Part shown: positions 30,458 to 41,012 of the stretch, in pieces | How the letters are laid out: every line of letters begins with the position of its first letter | Numbering within the stretch: the first letter of the stretch is position 1 | From: Bacteroidales bacterium | GTDB lineage: Bacteria > Bacteroidota > Bacteroidia > Bacteroidales > UBA932 | Assembly: GCA_028700975.1 (NCBI GenBank) | Contig: JAQVRQ010000011.1 | Coordinates: forward strand, 1-41,024 | Direction of reading: 5' to 3' | DNA length: 41,024 nucleotides | The notes under the pieces: model-generated | Seen by the model: only the letters and a program-made list of their open reading frames with translations | Databases searched by the model: none | Told to the model about the DNA's origin: nothing | Position numbers and translations under genes: made by a program

Positions 30458-33267
30458 CAGTTTTTTAATTTTTTCATCAATGCCTGTGCAGTATAGTTAT
30501 CCTCTCTCTTTACGAGATCTTCCGGAGTTCCTTCAAAAACAGCATACCCCCCTAAATCTCCAGCTTCAGGTCCCATATCAATAATCCAGTCTGCACATTT
30601 GACAACATCCATATTATGCTCTACTACTACTATGGTGTGCCCTCTCGCTATAAGCTCGGAAAATGAGTCCATCAGTTTTTTTATGTCGTGAAAGTGAAGT
30701 CCGGTAGTTGGTTCATCAAAAATAAACATAATTGATCCCTGTGAGCTATCTTTTCCAAGAAAAGAGGCTAGTTTAACGCGCTGACTCTCTCCTCCGCTAA
30801 GTGTGCTGCTGCTTTGTCCAAGTTTAACATAAGAGAGCCCTACATCTCTGAGTGGCTGAAGTTTATCTGCAATACGCAATGATATAGCCTCCTTTTGAGC
30901 AGAAAAGAACTCGTGAGCCTCATCTACTGTCATATTTAGCACATCATTAATATTACGCCCTTTATATCGCACCTCTAGAACATCCTCTTTGAATCTTTTA
31001 CCCTGGCAGGAGTCACACAACATCTGTACATCTGCCATAAATTGCATCTCAATTTTAATAACGCCCTCTCCCTGGCACTCAGGGCATCTTCCTCCATCAA
31101 TATTGAAAGAGAAGTGAGAGTGACCAAAACCATTAGCTTTTGCGTAAGGCTGTTCAGAAAAAAGTTTTCTTATCTCATCATATATTTTGAGATAGGTAGC
31201 AGGATTTGAGCGAGTAGATTTGCCAATTGGATTCTGATCAACATACTCTACAGAAATTATCTTTTCAAGGTCTCCTCTTAACTCTTTATGTGCTCCCGGT
31301 TTCTCTCCAAGCTGATTAATTCTCCTGTATAGAGCCGGGTAGAGAATATCCCTTACCAAAGTTGATTTTCCAGAACCGCTAACACCAGTAACAGCTGTAA
31401 AAACCCTTAGGGGAAATTTTACATCAATACCTTTTAGGTTGTGTTCATAGGCTCCTGCAACTTCAACAAAGGAGCTCCAACGCCTCCTTTTATCCGGAAC
31501 TGCGATTGATTCTCTTCCGTATAGATATTTTAAAGTCAAACTCTTTTCAATACTCGCTTCAGGGATCTCTCCGGTAGCTTTTCCCTGATAAACAAGCTCT
31601 CCCCCATCTCTGCCGGCAAGAGGGCCAATATCGATCAATTCGTCAGCAGCTTCAATTATCTCCTCATCGTGCTCAACAATAAGAACGGTATTCCCAAGGT
31701 TTCTGAGCTTCTCAACAACAGATATAAGCCTTGATGTATCCCTTGGATGAAGACCAATACTGGGTTCATCAAGAACATATAGAGAGCCCACCAGATTACT
31801 GCCAAGAGAGCTTACCAGATTAATTCTCTGGCTCTCACCTCCTGATAGTGTATTTGACGGCCTATTCAAAGAGAGATATGAGAGTCCTACAGAATCAATA
31901 TAGGTTAGCCTGTCGTTTAACTCTTTAAGTGCCCTACCAGCAATATTGGCATCATATTCATCCAGTTTAAGATTATCAAAAAATTGCTTTAACTCACCTA
32001 TTGAAATCTCAAGAAGATCGCTAATATTTTTCCCTCCAATCTTGACATAGAGAGCCTCCTTTCTCAACCTTGAACCTCCGCAGGATGGGCATACACTCTT
32101 GCCGGTATAACGGCTCTTCATTATCCTGTACTGGATTTTGAATTTGTTCTGATCTAGTATTTTGAAGAATTCATTAAGACCTGTGAAATGCTCGTTGCCT
32201 GTCCAGAGCAAAAGTTTTTGCTCTTTTGTTAGTTGATAGTATGGTTTATGTATTGGAAAGCCGAACTTTTCTGCACTATTAATTAGCTCATCTTTAAACC
32301 AGCTCATTGTATCTCCCCTCCAGCAAGCTATTGCCTCCTGATAAATTGAGAGGGAGGCATCAGGCACCACAAGAGCCTCATCAATGCCCAGAACCTTACC
32401 ATATCCTGAACACTCCGGGCAGGCACCCAAAGGGTTATTAAAACTGAACAGGAGCTCGGTAGGGTCCTCAAAGATTATTCCGTCTGCCTCAAAAAGGGTT
32501 GAAAAGAGTTTGGCTCTTTCACCCTTTTTAGCAGATGATATATGTATGGTTCCACGTTCGTGACCATACGAAGCACTCATAGTAAAGGCAGTGTTAAGAG
32601 AGTCTTGCAGACGTGAGAGCAATTCATCGTCATTGCTCTTAACAAGACGGTCTACAAGTAACAAATATCCTGCTGATGTGGCCTTTTCAGAGAGTAGATC
32701 ATCAATCCTTACCAACTCTCCATCCAGATACAATCTTGTAAATCCCTGTTCCTTAATTGCTAGCAATTTCTCAATCCCATCTCCGCCTTTATCCAAGCCT
32801 AAAGGGACAAGAATATATACAGGAGAGCCATCTTCAAGAGATAATATATAGTCTGTCACCTCCTTTACGGAGTGCCTCCTCACCTCCTCGCCGCTTACCG
32901 GAGAAAATGTTTTTCCAATTCTGGCAAAAAGAAGGCGTAAATAGTCGTAAATCTCTGTTGTTGTTCCAACAGTAGACCTTGGGTTTCTTGTGCTTACCTT
33001 CTGTTCAATTGCAATTGCCGGCGGTATACCTGTTATCTCATCTACATCTGGTTTGCTCATTCGGCCAAGAAACTGCCTCGCAAAAGATGAGAGGCTCTCA
33101 ACAAAACGCCTCTGCCCCTCGGCAAAAATTGTATCAAATGCAAGACTGGATTTACCTGAACCTGATATACCCGATATCACTATAAGCTTATCTCTTGGAA
33201 TAGTTATATCAATATTCTTTAGGTTATTTACCCTTGCACCTTTAATATGTATTTTTTTATCAGACAT
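30457..33267 (-). CDS. uvrA: Excinuclease ABC subunit A
   Basis: A 936-residue damage-recognition ATPase of nucleotide-excision repair, of normal length. It dimerises and loads UvrB on lesions. Two ABC ATPase modules are visible: Walker A GISGSGKSS (33-41) and GVSGSGKST (near 630), with signatures TLSGGESQR in both halves and Walker B LDEPS/FDEPT. Zinc modules: the C-terminal finger CPECQGEG...CDSCQGKRF (near 735-765), required for DNA work, and CPSCGG near 408 are intact. The N-terminal CPxCG (here SPVSG near 122-126) and the first CxxC of finger 1 (here ADGIIFEDP near 261-269) have lost their cysteines, leaving only Cys283 and Cys286. I believe this is usual in this phylum. It overlaps rel by 8 nt. 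Confidence 0.96.
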   Translation of the reverse strand: MSDKKIHIKGARVNNLKNIDITIPRDKLIVISGISGSGKSSLAFDTIFAEGQRRFVESLSSFARQFLGRMSKPDVDEITGIPPAIAIEQKVSTRNPRSTVGTTTEIYDYLRLLFARIGKTFSPVSGEEVRRHSVKEVTDYILSLEDGSPVYILVPLGLDKGGDGIEKLLAIKEQGFTRLYLDGELVRIDDLLSEKATSAGYLLLVDRLVKSNDDELLSRLQDSLNTAFTMSASYGHERGTIHISSAKKGERAKLFSTLFEADGIIFEDPTELLFSFNNPLGACPECSGYGKVLGIDEALVVPDASLSIYQEAIACWRGDTMSWFKDELINSAEKFGFPIHKPYYQLTKEQKLLLWTGNEHFTGLNEFFKILDQNKFKIQYRIMKSRYTGKSVCPSCGGSRLRKEALYVKIGGKNISDLLEISIGELKQFFDNLKLDEYDANIAGRALKELNDRLTYIDSVGLSYLSLNRPSNTLSGGESQRINLVSSLGSNLVGSLYVLDEPSIGLHPRDTSRLISVVEKLRNLGNTVLIVEHDEEIIEAADELIDIGPLAGRDGGELVYQGKATGEIPEASIEKSLTLKYLYGRESIAVPDKRRRWSSFVEVAGAYEHNLKGIDVKFPLRVFTAVTGVSGSGKSTLVRDILYPALYRRINQLGEKPGAHKELRGDLEKIISVEYVDQNPIGKSTRSNPATYLKIYDEIRKLFSEQPYAKANGFGHSHFSFNIDGGRCPECQGEGVIKIEMQFMADVQMLCDSCQGKRFKEDVLEVRYKGRNINDVLNMTVDEAHEFFSAQKEAISLRIADKLQPLRDVGLSYVKLGQSSSTLSGGESQRVKLASFLGKDSSQGSIMFIFDEPTTGLHFHDIKKLMDSFSELIARGHTIVVVEHNMDVVKCADWIIDMGPEAGDLGGYAVFEGTPEDLVKREDNYTAQALMKKLKN

Positions 33268-35413
33268 TTGAAATTCTACTTACTGTTTTTACCCCTTTTA
33301 GCTTTCTGAGGTTGAAAATAATTTTATCTAACATCTGGTTGTTAGGTATAAGTATGAGTAACTTTGCCTCAACCATCCCTTTACTCCCAGAGATGGAGAA
33401 GTGTCTCATTGGAATATTGAAACCGGCTACCAGATCCATTATCTGCCGGCCAAGCCCACCCTCTTCATAAGCGCTTATTCTTATTGAGGCTTGGAAACTG
33501 GTTGAGGTTGCGCTCTCCCTCCATCTTGCCTTCTGAACCCTGTATGGATAATTCTCTATCAATCTAGAGGCGTTGGGGCAGGTTATTCTATGAATTTTAA
33601 TACCCTCTCTTATTGTAACAAAACCAAATATATCGTCCCCCTTGATAGGGTTGCAACATTTTGCAAGTTTAAAGTCAATATTATTGAGCCTCTCGTCAAT
33701 TACAAGATAGTCAACCGATGCCGAAGATGAGGCAGATGCCGATTTTGTTTGTGCACTCTTTAGATCTGCACCCTCTAACCCCTCTTTGGAACTCTCCTCG
33801 CCAATTCTGTTTTGAATGAGGCTCTTAATCTCTGCAATATCTACAGATGAATTTCCAAGTGAAGCAAAAAACTCTGAGATACTTTTTAGTTTATAATGCT
33901 TTACCAGATACGAAATAAGATCATCATCAAATGATAGCTTCCAGTTATTCATCCTTCTCTCAAAAAGCTCCCTGCCGGTAGCAGCCGCCCTATTCTCCTC
34001 CTCTTTAATTTTAAGCTTTATTCTTGATCTTGCTTTTGATGATACAACAAAATTTAACCAATCCAGTGAAGGCTTCTGATTCTTATTTGAGATAATCTCT
34101 ACCACATCTCCTGTCTTTAATTTCTCCCTGATTGAATAGAGTTTCCCATTTACCTTTGCACCAGAACATTTTAATCCTAGGTTAGTGTGTATATCAAATG
34201 CAAAATCCAATACACTCGCCTCTTTGGATAATTTTCTCAAATCCCCTGCAGGGGTGAATACAAATATCTCATCCATCTCAGAGATATCAATCATATCCGG
34301 ATTGCTTTTCTCCGGGGATTCCAGAAGTTGCTTAACCCCCTCCAGCCAGGTATCCAGAGTGCCTGCGCTCTTTATTCCTTTATAGGACCAGTGAGAGGCG
34401 TGACCGCTTTCGGCAATCTCATCCATCCTCTCGCTCCTAATCTGAACCTCTATAATACTCCCTTGAGGCCCATTCACTGTTGTGTGAAGAGACTCATACC
34501 CATTCTCCTTTGGAACAGTAATCCAATCTCTGAGCCTTTTTGTATCCGGAGTATAAAACTCTGTAACTATTGAGTAAACTTTCCAACATAACTCCTTTTC
34601 GCTCTCTTGAGGAGAATCAATAATGATTCTAATTGCAAATAGATCAGCTACCTGTTCAAAAGAAATTTGCTGCTTCTGCATCTTTTTCCAGATGGAGTAG
34701 GCAGTTTTGGTTCTGCTCTTCAACCTGTATTTTATATGAGCTTTCCTTAGAGCCATCTCAACAGGCTTAACAAAGAGATCAGTTAATCTTTTACGCTCTT
34801 GCTCCCCGGCCTTAAGTTTATTTGCCACCAATCTGTAGCTCTCAGGATCTGTAAACCTGAAGGCAATATCCTCCATCTCGCTCTTCATATTGTACAATCC
34901 CAGCTGATGAGCCAAAGGTGCATACAAGAACTGTGTCTCAGTAGATTTCTTTACCTGTTTGGTTTTTGGAAAATTATCTAGGCTCCTCATCACCTCAAGA
35001 CGGTCTGCCAATTTAATAAGGGTTACTCTTGGATCTTTTGAGTAGGAAACAATCAGTTTTCTGAAATTTTCAGCTTGAAGTCCGGTCTCCTTTGGCTTAA
35101 TTTCAGAGATACGGTTTAGGCTCTCTACCATATTTATAATCTCAGCTCCAAATTGAGCCTTCAAAGCCTTTAAACCCTCCCGTTCAACTCGAAATGCCTC
35201 GTGCAAAAAGACAGCACAAACAGCAGGAACAGGTAGTCCGATTTCACCGGCTACTATCTCTGCTACAGAGATTACGTGATTCATAAAGGGATTACCGTCA
35301 TCTCTTTTAACCCCCTCTAGGGCAATTGAAGCAACGGAAGATGCCTCGGCGAGTAATCTTCTCTCCTTTTCTGAAGCGTTCCTGAATATTTTCTCCAGTT
35401 TCTCTGAAATCAT
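33260..35413 (-). CDS. RelA/SpoT homologue, (p)ppGpp synthetase with degenerate hydrolase domain
   Basis: A 717-residue long RSH protein. The order is HD hydrolase domain (about 25-185), synthetase domain (about 215-345), TGS domain (about 370-435, DEIFVFTPAGDLRKL) and C-terminal ACT domain (about 645-717). Synthetase motifs are complete: RLKSRTKTAYSIWKKM, DWITVPKENGYESLHTTV, EVQIRSERMDEIAESGHASHWSYK. In the hydrolase domain the HDxxED motif reads His71-Glu72-Ala-Phe-Arg-Val, losing the catalytic ED pair, and NMRTL becomes VMRSL. His46 and Asp137 remain. So it probably makes but does not break alarmone, like RelA. A separate hydrolase should exist elsewhere in the genome. It overlaps uvrB by 4 nt and uvrA by 8 nt. 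Confidence 0.9.
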   Translation of the reverse strand: MISEKLEKIFRNASEKERRLLAEASSVASIALEGVKRDDGNPFMNHVISVAEIVAGEIGLPVPAVCAVFLHEAFRVEREGLKALKAQFGAEIINMVESLNRISEIKPKETGLQAENFRKLIVSYSKDPRVTLIKLADRLEVMRSLDNFPKTKQVKKSTETQFLYAPLAHQLGLYNMKSEMEDIAFRFTDPESYRLVANKLKAGEQERKRLTDLFVKPVEMALRKAHIKYRLKSRTKTAYSIWKKMQKQQISFEQVADLFAIRIIIDSPQESEKELCWKVYSIVTEFYTPDTKRLRDWITVPKENGYESLHTTVNGPQGSIIEVQIRSERMDEIAESGHASHWSYKGIKSAGTLDTWLEGVKQLLESPEKSNPDMIDISEMDEIFVFTPAGDLRKLSKEASVLDFAFDIHTNLGLKCSGAKVNGKLYSIREKLKTGDVVEIISNKNQKPSLDWLNFVVSSKARSRIKLKIKEEENRAAATGRELFERRMNNWKLSFDDDLISYLVKHYKLKSISEFFASLGNSSVDIAEIKSLIQNRIGEESSKEGLEGADLKSAQTKSASASSSASVDYLVIDERLNNIDFKLAKCCNPIKGDDIFGFVTIREGIKIHRITCPNASRLIENYPYRVQKARWRESATSTSFQASIRISAYEEGGLGRQIMDLVAGFNIPMRHFSISGSKGMVEAKLLILIPNNQMLDKIIFNLRKLKGVKTVSRISNV

Positions 35414-37413
35414 TTACCCCTTTTTTCTAAAATATTTCTTAGTGCAACCATCTGATCTCTAAATTTAGCTGCTTTGAGGAAATCGAGATCTGCTGCAGCT
35501 CTCTCCATCTCTCTTTTTGCCTCTTCAATTGCCTCACTAAGCATCTCCGGCTTAAGGTATGCCATAACGGGATCTGCAAGCATTGGATTTTCAGGAATAT
35601 CATCAAGCAAATAGTCCCGGCTCTTTCCCAAGACGCTTCTAACCTGCCTTGCTATCTGTTTAGGCTCAATGTTGTTAACTCTGTTGTACTCTTTTTGCTT
35701 AACTCGTCTTCTATCTGTTTCATCAATGGTTCGCTTCATTGACCCGGTAATCTTGTCTGCATACATAATCACCCTGCCGTCAATATTTCTTGCTGCTCTA
35801 CCCGCTGTTTGAGTAAGGGACCTTTCAGACCTAAGAAACCCCTCCTTGTCTGCATCCAGTATAGCTACTAGAGATACCTGCGGAAGATCAAGACCCTCTC
35901 TTAAAAGGTTCACCCCAATAAGAACGTCAAAACGTCCTGTTTGGAAATCTTCTAATATCTCTACCCTCTCAAGGGTGTCAACATCTGAGTGAATATATCT
36001 GCTTCTGATATCAATTTTCTCTAGAAACTTATCCAGCTCCTCAGCCATTTTTTTGGTTAGAGTAGTAACTAATATCCTCTCATCTTTGATTACTCTTTTA
36101 CGTATCTCCTCCAGAAGGTCGTCTATCTGATTTTTGGTAGGTCTTACCTCTATTGGGGGGTCGAGAAGACCCGTCGGCCTTACTACTTGCTCAACAACAA
36201 GCCCCTCTGAGGCTGCAAGCTCGTAATCTGCAGGCGTTGCACTCACAAATACCCTCTGCCCTATTAAGGTTTCAAACTCATCAAATTTAAGTGGTCTGTT
36301 GTCAGCGGCTGCGGGAAGACGGAAGCCATAATCTATTAGTGTCTCCTTTCTTGCTTTGTCACCACCATACATAGCTCTTACCTGAGGGATAGTTACGTGA
36401 CTCTCATCAATAATTGTAATAAAGTCTTTTGGGAAGTAGTCAAGAAGGCAGAATGGCCTGGTTCCCGGGGCTCTTCCGTCAAAGTACCTTGAGTAGTTTT
36501 CAATACCGGAACAGTAACCTATCTCTTTTATCATCTCAAGGTCATATTCAACTCTCTGTTTAAGTCTCTTTGCCTCAAGATGTTTTCCAATTTCGTGCAG
36601 GTACTCAGTATGGTTAAAGAGATCATCCTGAATATTGTGTATTGCCGCCTTCTGCCTATCTTTTGTGGTTACGAAAATATTTGCAGGGTATACAGAAATT
36701 TCGTCAAGATCTTGAATATGAACTCCGGTAAGGGGGTCAAAAAGTTCCAGTGACTCAATTTCGTCTCCAAAAAAGATAACTCTCAGGGCAGTATCAGTGT
36801 AGGCAGGGTAAATATCAACACTATCTCCCTTTACTCTAAAGACTCCTCTTTTAAACTCATTTTCGTTCCTGGAGTAGAGGCTGTCAACTAGTGAGTAAAG
36901 AAGTTTGTTTCTGGCAATCTTAGAACCTCTCCTAAGGATTATTGTGTTTGAGTGAAAGTCCTCCGGATTACCAATACCATAGAGACAGGAGACGCTTGAG
37001 ACAACAATTATATCCTTTCTTCCTGAGAGTAGCGCACTTGTTGCTGCAAGACGAAGTTTCTCAATTTCATCATTTATACTAAGGTCTTTCTCAATATAGG
37101 TGTCTGTTGTGGGTAGATATGCCTCCGGCTGGTAATAGTCGTAATAGGAGACAAAGTACTCAACTGCATTCTCCGGGAAAAAGGCTTTAAACTCTCCGTA
37201 CAATTGAGCCGCAAGAGTCTTGTTATGACTTAAAATAAGAGCAGGGCGCTGAAGTCTCTCAATCACATTAGCCATAGTAAAAGTCTTGCCAGACCCGGTA
37301 ACTCCAAGAAGGGTCACCGAGTTGACACCATCATTCAGATGCCCTGTTAGCTCATCTATAGCCTGAGGTTGATCACCTGTGGGGCTGTATGGTGAAACCA
37401 GTTTAAAACCCAT
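35410..37413 (-). CDS. uvrB: Excinuclease ABC subunit B
   Basis: A 667-residue helicase-like protein of nucleotide-excision repair, which receives the lesion from UvrA and recruits UvrC. Seen in order: Walker A GVTGSGKTF (37-45), the beta-hairpin region YYDYYQPEAYLP near 93-104 that inserts between the strands, Walker B TIIDESHVT near 336-344, the helicase motifs VSATPADYEL and QTAGRAARNIDGRVIMYAD near 535-553, and a C-terminal UVR motif (near 625-660) for UvrC contact. Length and motifs are normal. It begins 15 nt after the amidase stop and its stop overlaps the rel start (ATGA), making it the second gene of a five-gene series. Confidence 0.97.
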   Translation of the reverse strand: MGFKLVSPYSPTGDQPQAIDELTGHLNDGVNSVTLLGVTGSGKTFTMANVIERLQRPALILSHNKTLAAQLYGEFKAFFPENAVEYFVSYYDYYQPEAYLPTTDTYIEKDLSINDEIEKLRLAATSALLSGRKDIIVVSSVSCLYGIGNPEDFHSNTIILRRGSKIARNKLLYSLVDSLYSRNENEFKRGVFRVKGDSVDIYPAYTDTALRVIFFGDEIESLELFDPLTGVHIQDLDEISVYPANIFVTTKDRQKAAIHNIQDDLFNHTEYLHEIGKHLEAKRLKQRVEYDLEMIKEIGYCSGIENYSRYFDGRAPGTRPFCLLDYFPKDFITIIDESHVTIPQVRAMYGGDKARKETLIDYGFRLPAAADNRPLKFDEFETLIGQRVFVSATPADYELAASEGLVVEQVVRPTGLLDPPIEVRPTKNQIDDLLEEIRKRVIKDERILVTTLTKKMAEELDKFLEKIDIRSRYIHSDVDTLERVEILEDFQTGRFDVLIGVNLLREGLDLPQVSLVAILDADKEGFLRSERSLTQTAGRAARNIDGRVIMYADKITGSMKRTIDETDRRRVKQKEYNRVNNIEPKQIARQVRSVLGKSRDYLLDDIPENPMLADPVMAYLKPEMLSEAIEEAKREMERAAADLDFLKAAKFRDQMVALRNILEKRGK

Positions 37414-37428
37414 AGATTAATAAGATTT

Positions 37429-38913
37429 TTACCTCTTCTTTAAAGAGGATTTAACTTTTTTCATATAATCTTCAAGACCAGTCACAACTCTCTTCATCAT
37501 CATACTCTGAAACATTGGATCTGCAAGAAGCTCTTCATCTTCAAGACTACTCATAAACAGAGTTTCTACAAGAAGGTTCGGATAAAATGTGGGTGCATTA
37601 AGTGAAAAATTAAAATTACCTACAAGTCCAAAATTCTTTACCTCCAGCTCAAGGAGACTTTCAAGAACACTCTTGGCCAGTTCTCTGTACTCTATATGTT
37701 TGTAATATGTGCTTGTACCTCCCGGTCTAAGTGGATTTCCTCCGGCATTACAATGGACAGATACCATCATATCAACACCTGCTGCATCAAAAATATCTAC
37801 CCTTTCATACATTGTAAGGTCAGAATCGTCGCTTCTGCTTAATACTACAGATGCACCTCGTTTCTCAAGCTCTCTTTTGAGCATATATACCATTGCCAAA
37901 TTGAGATCCTTCTCCTTTATCCCTGAAGTGCTGACTGCTCCGGAGGCTCTACCACCGTGTCCAGCATCCAATCCAATTTTAAGCCCAGCTAGTGAACCTT
38001 TATAGGCTGGCTGAGGAGTATGTTTAATAGAAATAACCAAAGAGTTCCCTGCATATTCTGCCTTGTAACCCCAGCTGTATTTATCTTTAAGATAGATATA
38101 TACTCTAAAGATATCGTGTGATACCTGATTAAAGTCTACATAATCAATTGCCTCAAGATCTAAATACTGAGTAATCCAGTTTGAATTATTTGCTGCTCCG
38201 TGTATCTCCACAACAACTCTTCTGGGTTCCATCTCCTGGTAAATAATGTAAGGAAGTCTCTCTCCTAGAGCAACCCTTACAACATCCATATTGTTGCTTT
38301 TTGTTACGCTCCAAGAGCTGGTTAGTGAATAGGCAGGTCTTGTTCCTGCAGGTTCTCGCTGAACCAGTGACTTAGGGATAAAGGCGTATCTACCATCCGA
38401 TAGCCTTACTTTGTATAGAGCCCTTAAAGAATCAATGAGCTCCATCTTTATGCCGGAAGAGAGAAAATTAATTTTGGCTCCGCCGAGTCTATCCTCTCCT
38501 GCTCCGTAATTTAAATAGGCCCTCTCCTTTGTTGAAACCACCACTCCAGGATAGTCAGAAACAGTAGGCAGAACATCTGTTGGCATCGGTTTAACAAGGT
38601 AAACGGAGAATTTCTCAATTGTAGAAGAGCCATCTCGCTCTGCTTTAATCTCAACTGGGTTCTCTCCCTCATTAAGTCTCATTTCAGCTCCAAAAGAGCC
38701 TGTTTTGAATACTTTTACCGGAGTTCCATTAACATAAACAGTTGTGCCGATTGGGACAACTCCTGTTATATAGTGAATGGCACCAGGCATAGCCTTTAAA
38801 GTGTCAATTTTACCTCTGACAATTCTTAAATTATCTTGAGCATCGACTACAGAAGTTGCTAAAATAAAACAAATTAGTGTGAAAAATAGAAAATTGGGGT
38901 TATACTTCTTCAT
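37429..38913 (-). CDS. N-acetylmuramoyl-L-alanine amidase (Amidase_3), exported
   Basis: A 494-residue periplasmic enzyme that cuts the amide bond between MurNAc and the stem peptide. It has a signal peptide (about 1-25, ending VVDA), beta-rich N-terminal modules (about 28-290) including an SH3-like part around 120-190, and an AMIN-like strand-rich part, then a C-terminal Amidase_3 domain (about 310-490). Zinc ligands and base are seen: DAGHGG (His near 317), Glu in SGIKEKDLNL, SVHCNAGG (second His) and the catalytic Glu of LVETLFMSS. The reading frame could be extended to 38982, but that part overlaps a promoter and the divergent gene, so ATG 38913 is chosen. It heads the uvrB-rel-uvrA series, 15 nt before uvrB. 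Confidence 0.9.
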   Translation of the reverse strand: MKKYNPNFLFFTLICFILATSVVDAQDNLRIVRGKIDTLKAMPGAIHYITGVVPIGTTVYVNGTPVKVFKTGSFGAEMRLNEGENPVEIKAERDGSSTIEKFSVYLVKPMPTDVLPTVSDYPGVVVSTKERAYLNYGAGEDRLGGAKINFLSSGIKMELIDSLRALYKVRLSDGRYAFIPKSLVQREPAGTRPAYSLTSSWSVTKSNNMDVVRVALGERLPYIIYQEMEPRRVVVEIHGAANNSNWITQYLDLEAIDYVDFNQVSHDIFRVYIYLKDKYSWGYKAEYAGNSLVISIKHTPQPAYKGSLAGLKIGLDAGHGGRASGAVSTSGIKEKDLNLAMVYMLKRELEKRGASVVLSRSDDSDLTMYERVDIFDAAGVDMMVSVHCNAGGNPLRPGGTSTYYKHIEYRELAKSVLESLLELEVKNFGLVGNFNFSLNAPTFYPNLLVETLFMSSLEDEELLADPMFQSMMMKRVVTGLEDYMKKVKSSLKKR

Positions 38914-38938
38914 GGCGTGAAATTTGTTGTAAAGAGTA

Positions 38939-38946
38939 CAAATGTA
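38939..38946 (-). promoter_or_regulatory. -7 element of the amidase-uvrB-rel-uvrA operon
   Basis: The minus strand reads TACATTTG from 38946 to 38939, an exact TAnnTTTG match. Transcription would start near 38932, about 20 nt before ATG 38913. The element lies only 10 nt from the divergent ATG at 38956. Confidence 0.6.
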
Positions 38947-38955
38947 TAGAAAATT

Positions 38956-39672
38956 ATGGAGAGCACAGGTAAAAACGGCCATATCTTAACACTGGCTACA
39001 ATCATTATTGGAGCTGCTATGCTGTCGTATGCATTGTTCAGCTCAGTTAAGTATTTTAAATCTTATGATAGAGTGGTCTCTGTTAAGGGACTAGCCGAAC
39101 AAGAGGTTACTGCAAACAGGGTTATTTGGCCCCTATCTTTCAAAGAGATAGGTAACGACCTTGCATCTTTGTATAGCTCACTAAATACTAAGAATAAAAT
39201 TATCAAAGAGTACCTTGTTGCAAGCGGTCTGGATGAGACTGAGATATCTGTCTCTGCTCCTCAGATTATTGATATGAGTGCGGAGAGGTATCAAAGCCAA
39301 CCATCAACATACAGATATAATATTACCAGTGTTCTTACCGTAACTTCAGAAAAGGTAGAGCTTGTAAAGGGTTTAATCTCCTCTCAGTCCGACCTTCTTC
39401 AAAAGGGTGTAGCTTTGAGCACAGGAGACTATCAATATGTAACTCAATATTTTTATACTAAACTAAACGATATTAAACCGGCAATGATTGAGGAGGCAAC
39501 CAGGAATGCCAGGGCTGCAGCTGAAAAATTTGCTAAGGACTCAGATAGCAGGCTTGGCAAGATAAAGAGTGCCAGCCAGGGACAATTCTCAATAAGCGAT
39601 AGAGATGCAAACTCTCCGCATATTAAGGTTGTAAGGGTTGTCTCAACTGTTGAATATCTTTTGAGAGATTAG
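38956..39672 (+). CDS. SIMPL-domain (DUF541) envelope protein
   Basis: A 238-residue protein with one N-terminal membrane segment (about 9-30), leaving about 205 residues in the periplasm. The remainder fits the SIMPL/DUF541 domain: the opening strand RVVSVKGLAEQEVTANRVIW, the central SGLDETEISVSAPQI, and the C-terminal ATRNARAAAEKFAKDSDSRLGKIKSASQGQFSI are family hallmarks. Related proteins bind or oligomerise in the periplasm and have been tied to oxidative stress or signalling, with no agreed biochemical role. It is divergent from the amidase operon with only 42 nt between start codons, so its promoter must overlap the other. Enolase follows 68 nt later from its own promoter. Confidence 0.85.
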   Translation: MESTGKNGHILTLATIIIGAAMLSYALFSSVKYFKSYDRVVSVKGLAEQEVTANRVIWPLSFKEIGNDLASLYSSLNTKNKIIKEYLVASGLDETEISVSAPQIIDMSAERYQSQPSTYRYNITSVLTVTSEKVELVKGLISSQSDLLQKGVALSTGDYQYVTQYFYTKLNDIKPAMIEEATRNARAAAEKFAKDSDSRLGKIKSASQGQFSISDRDANSPHIKVVRVVSTVEYLLRD

Positions 39673-39690
39673 ATATTCCACTATAATGAT

Positions 39691-39698
39691 TATTTTTG
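39691..39698 (+). promoter_or_regulatory. Probable -7 element of the enolase gene
   Basis: TATTTTTG is an exact TAnnTTTG match about 42 nt before ATG 39741. The T-rich DNA around it gives other partial matches (TACACTTT at 39714), so the exact start of transcription is uncertain. Confidence 0.45.
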
Positions 39699-39734
39699 CA
39701 AAGATTTTTGTGATACACTTTTTAAATTAATTAG

Positions 39735-41012
<1,278 letters not shown>

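Noticed and set aside
37709-38005. Open frames antisense to the amidase, UvrA, UvrB, Rel and exporter genes
   Set aside because: They lie wholly within conserved genes on the other strand, have odd composition (Ser/Arg/Ile-rich) and no recognisable domain, so they are chance frames.
38914-38982. N-terminal extension of the amidase up to 38982
   Set aside because: It would cross the -7 element at 38939-38946 and overlap the divergent SIMPL gene, and it lies in front of a complete signal peptide.
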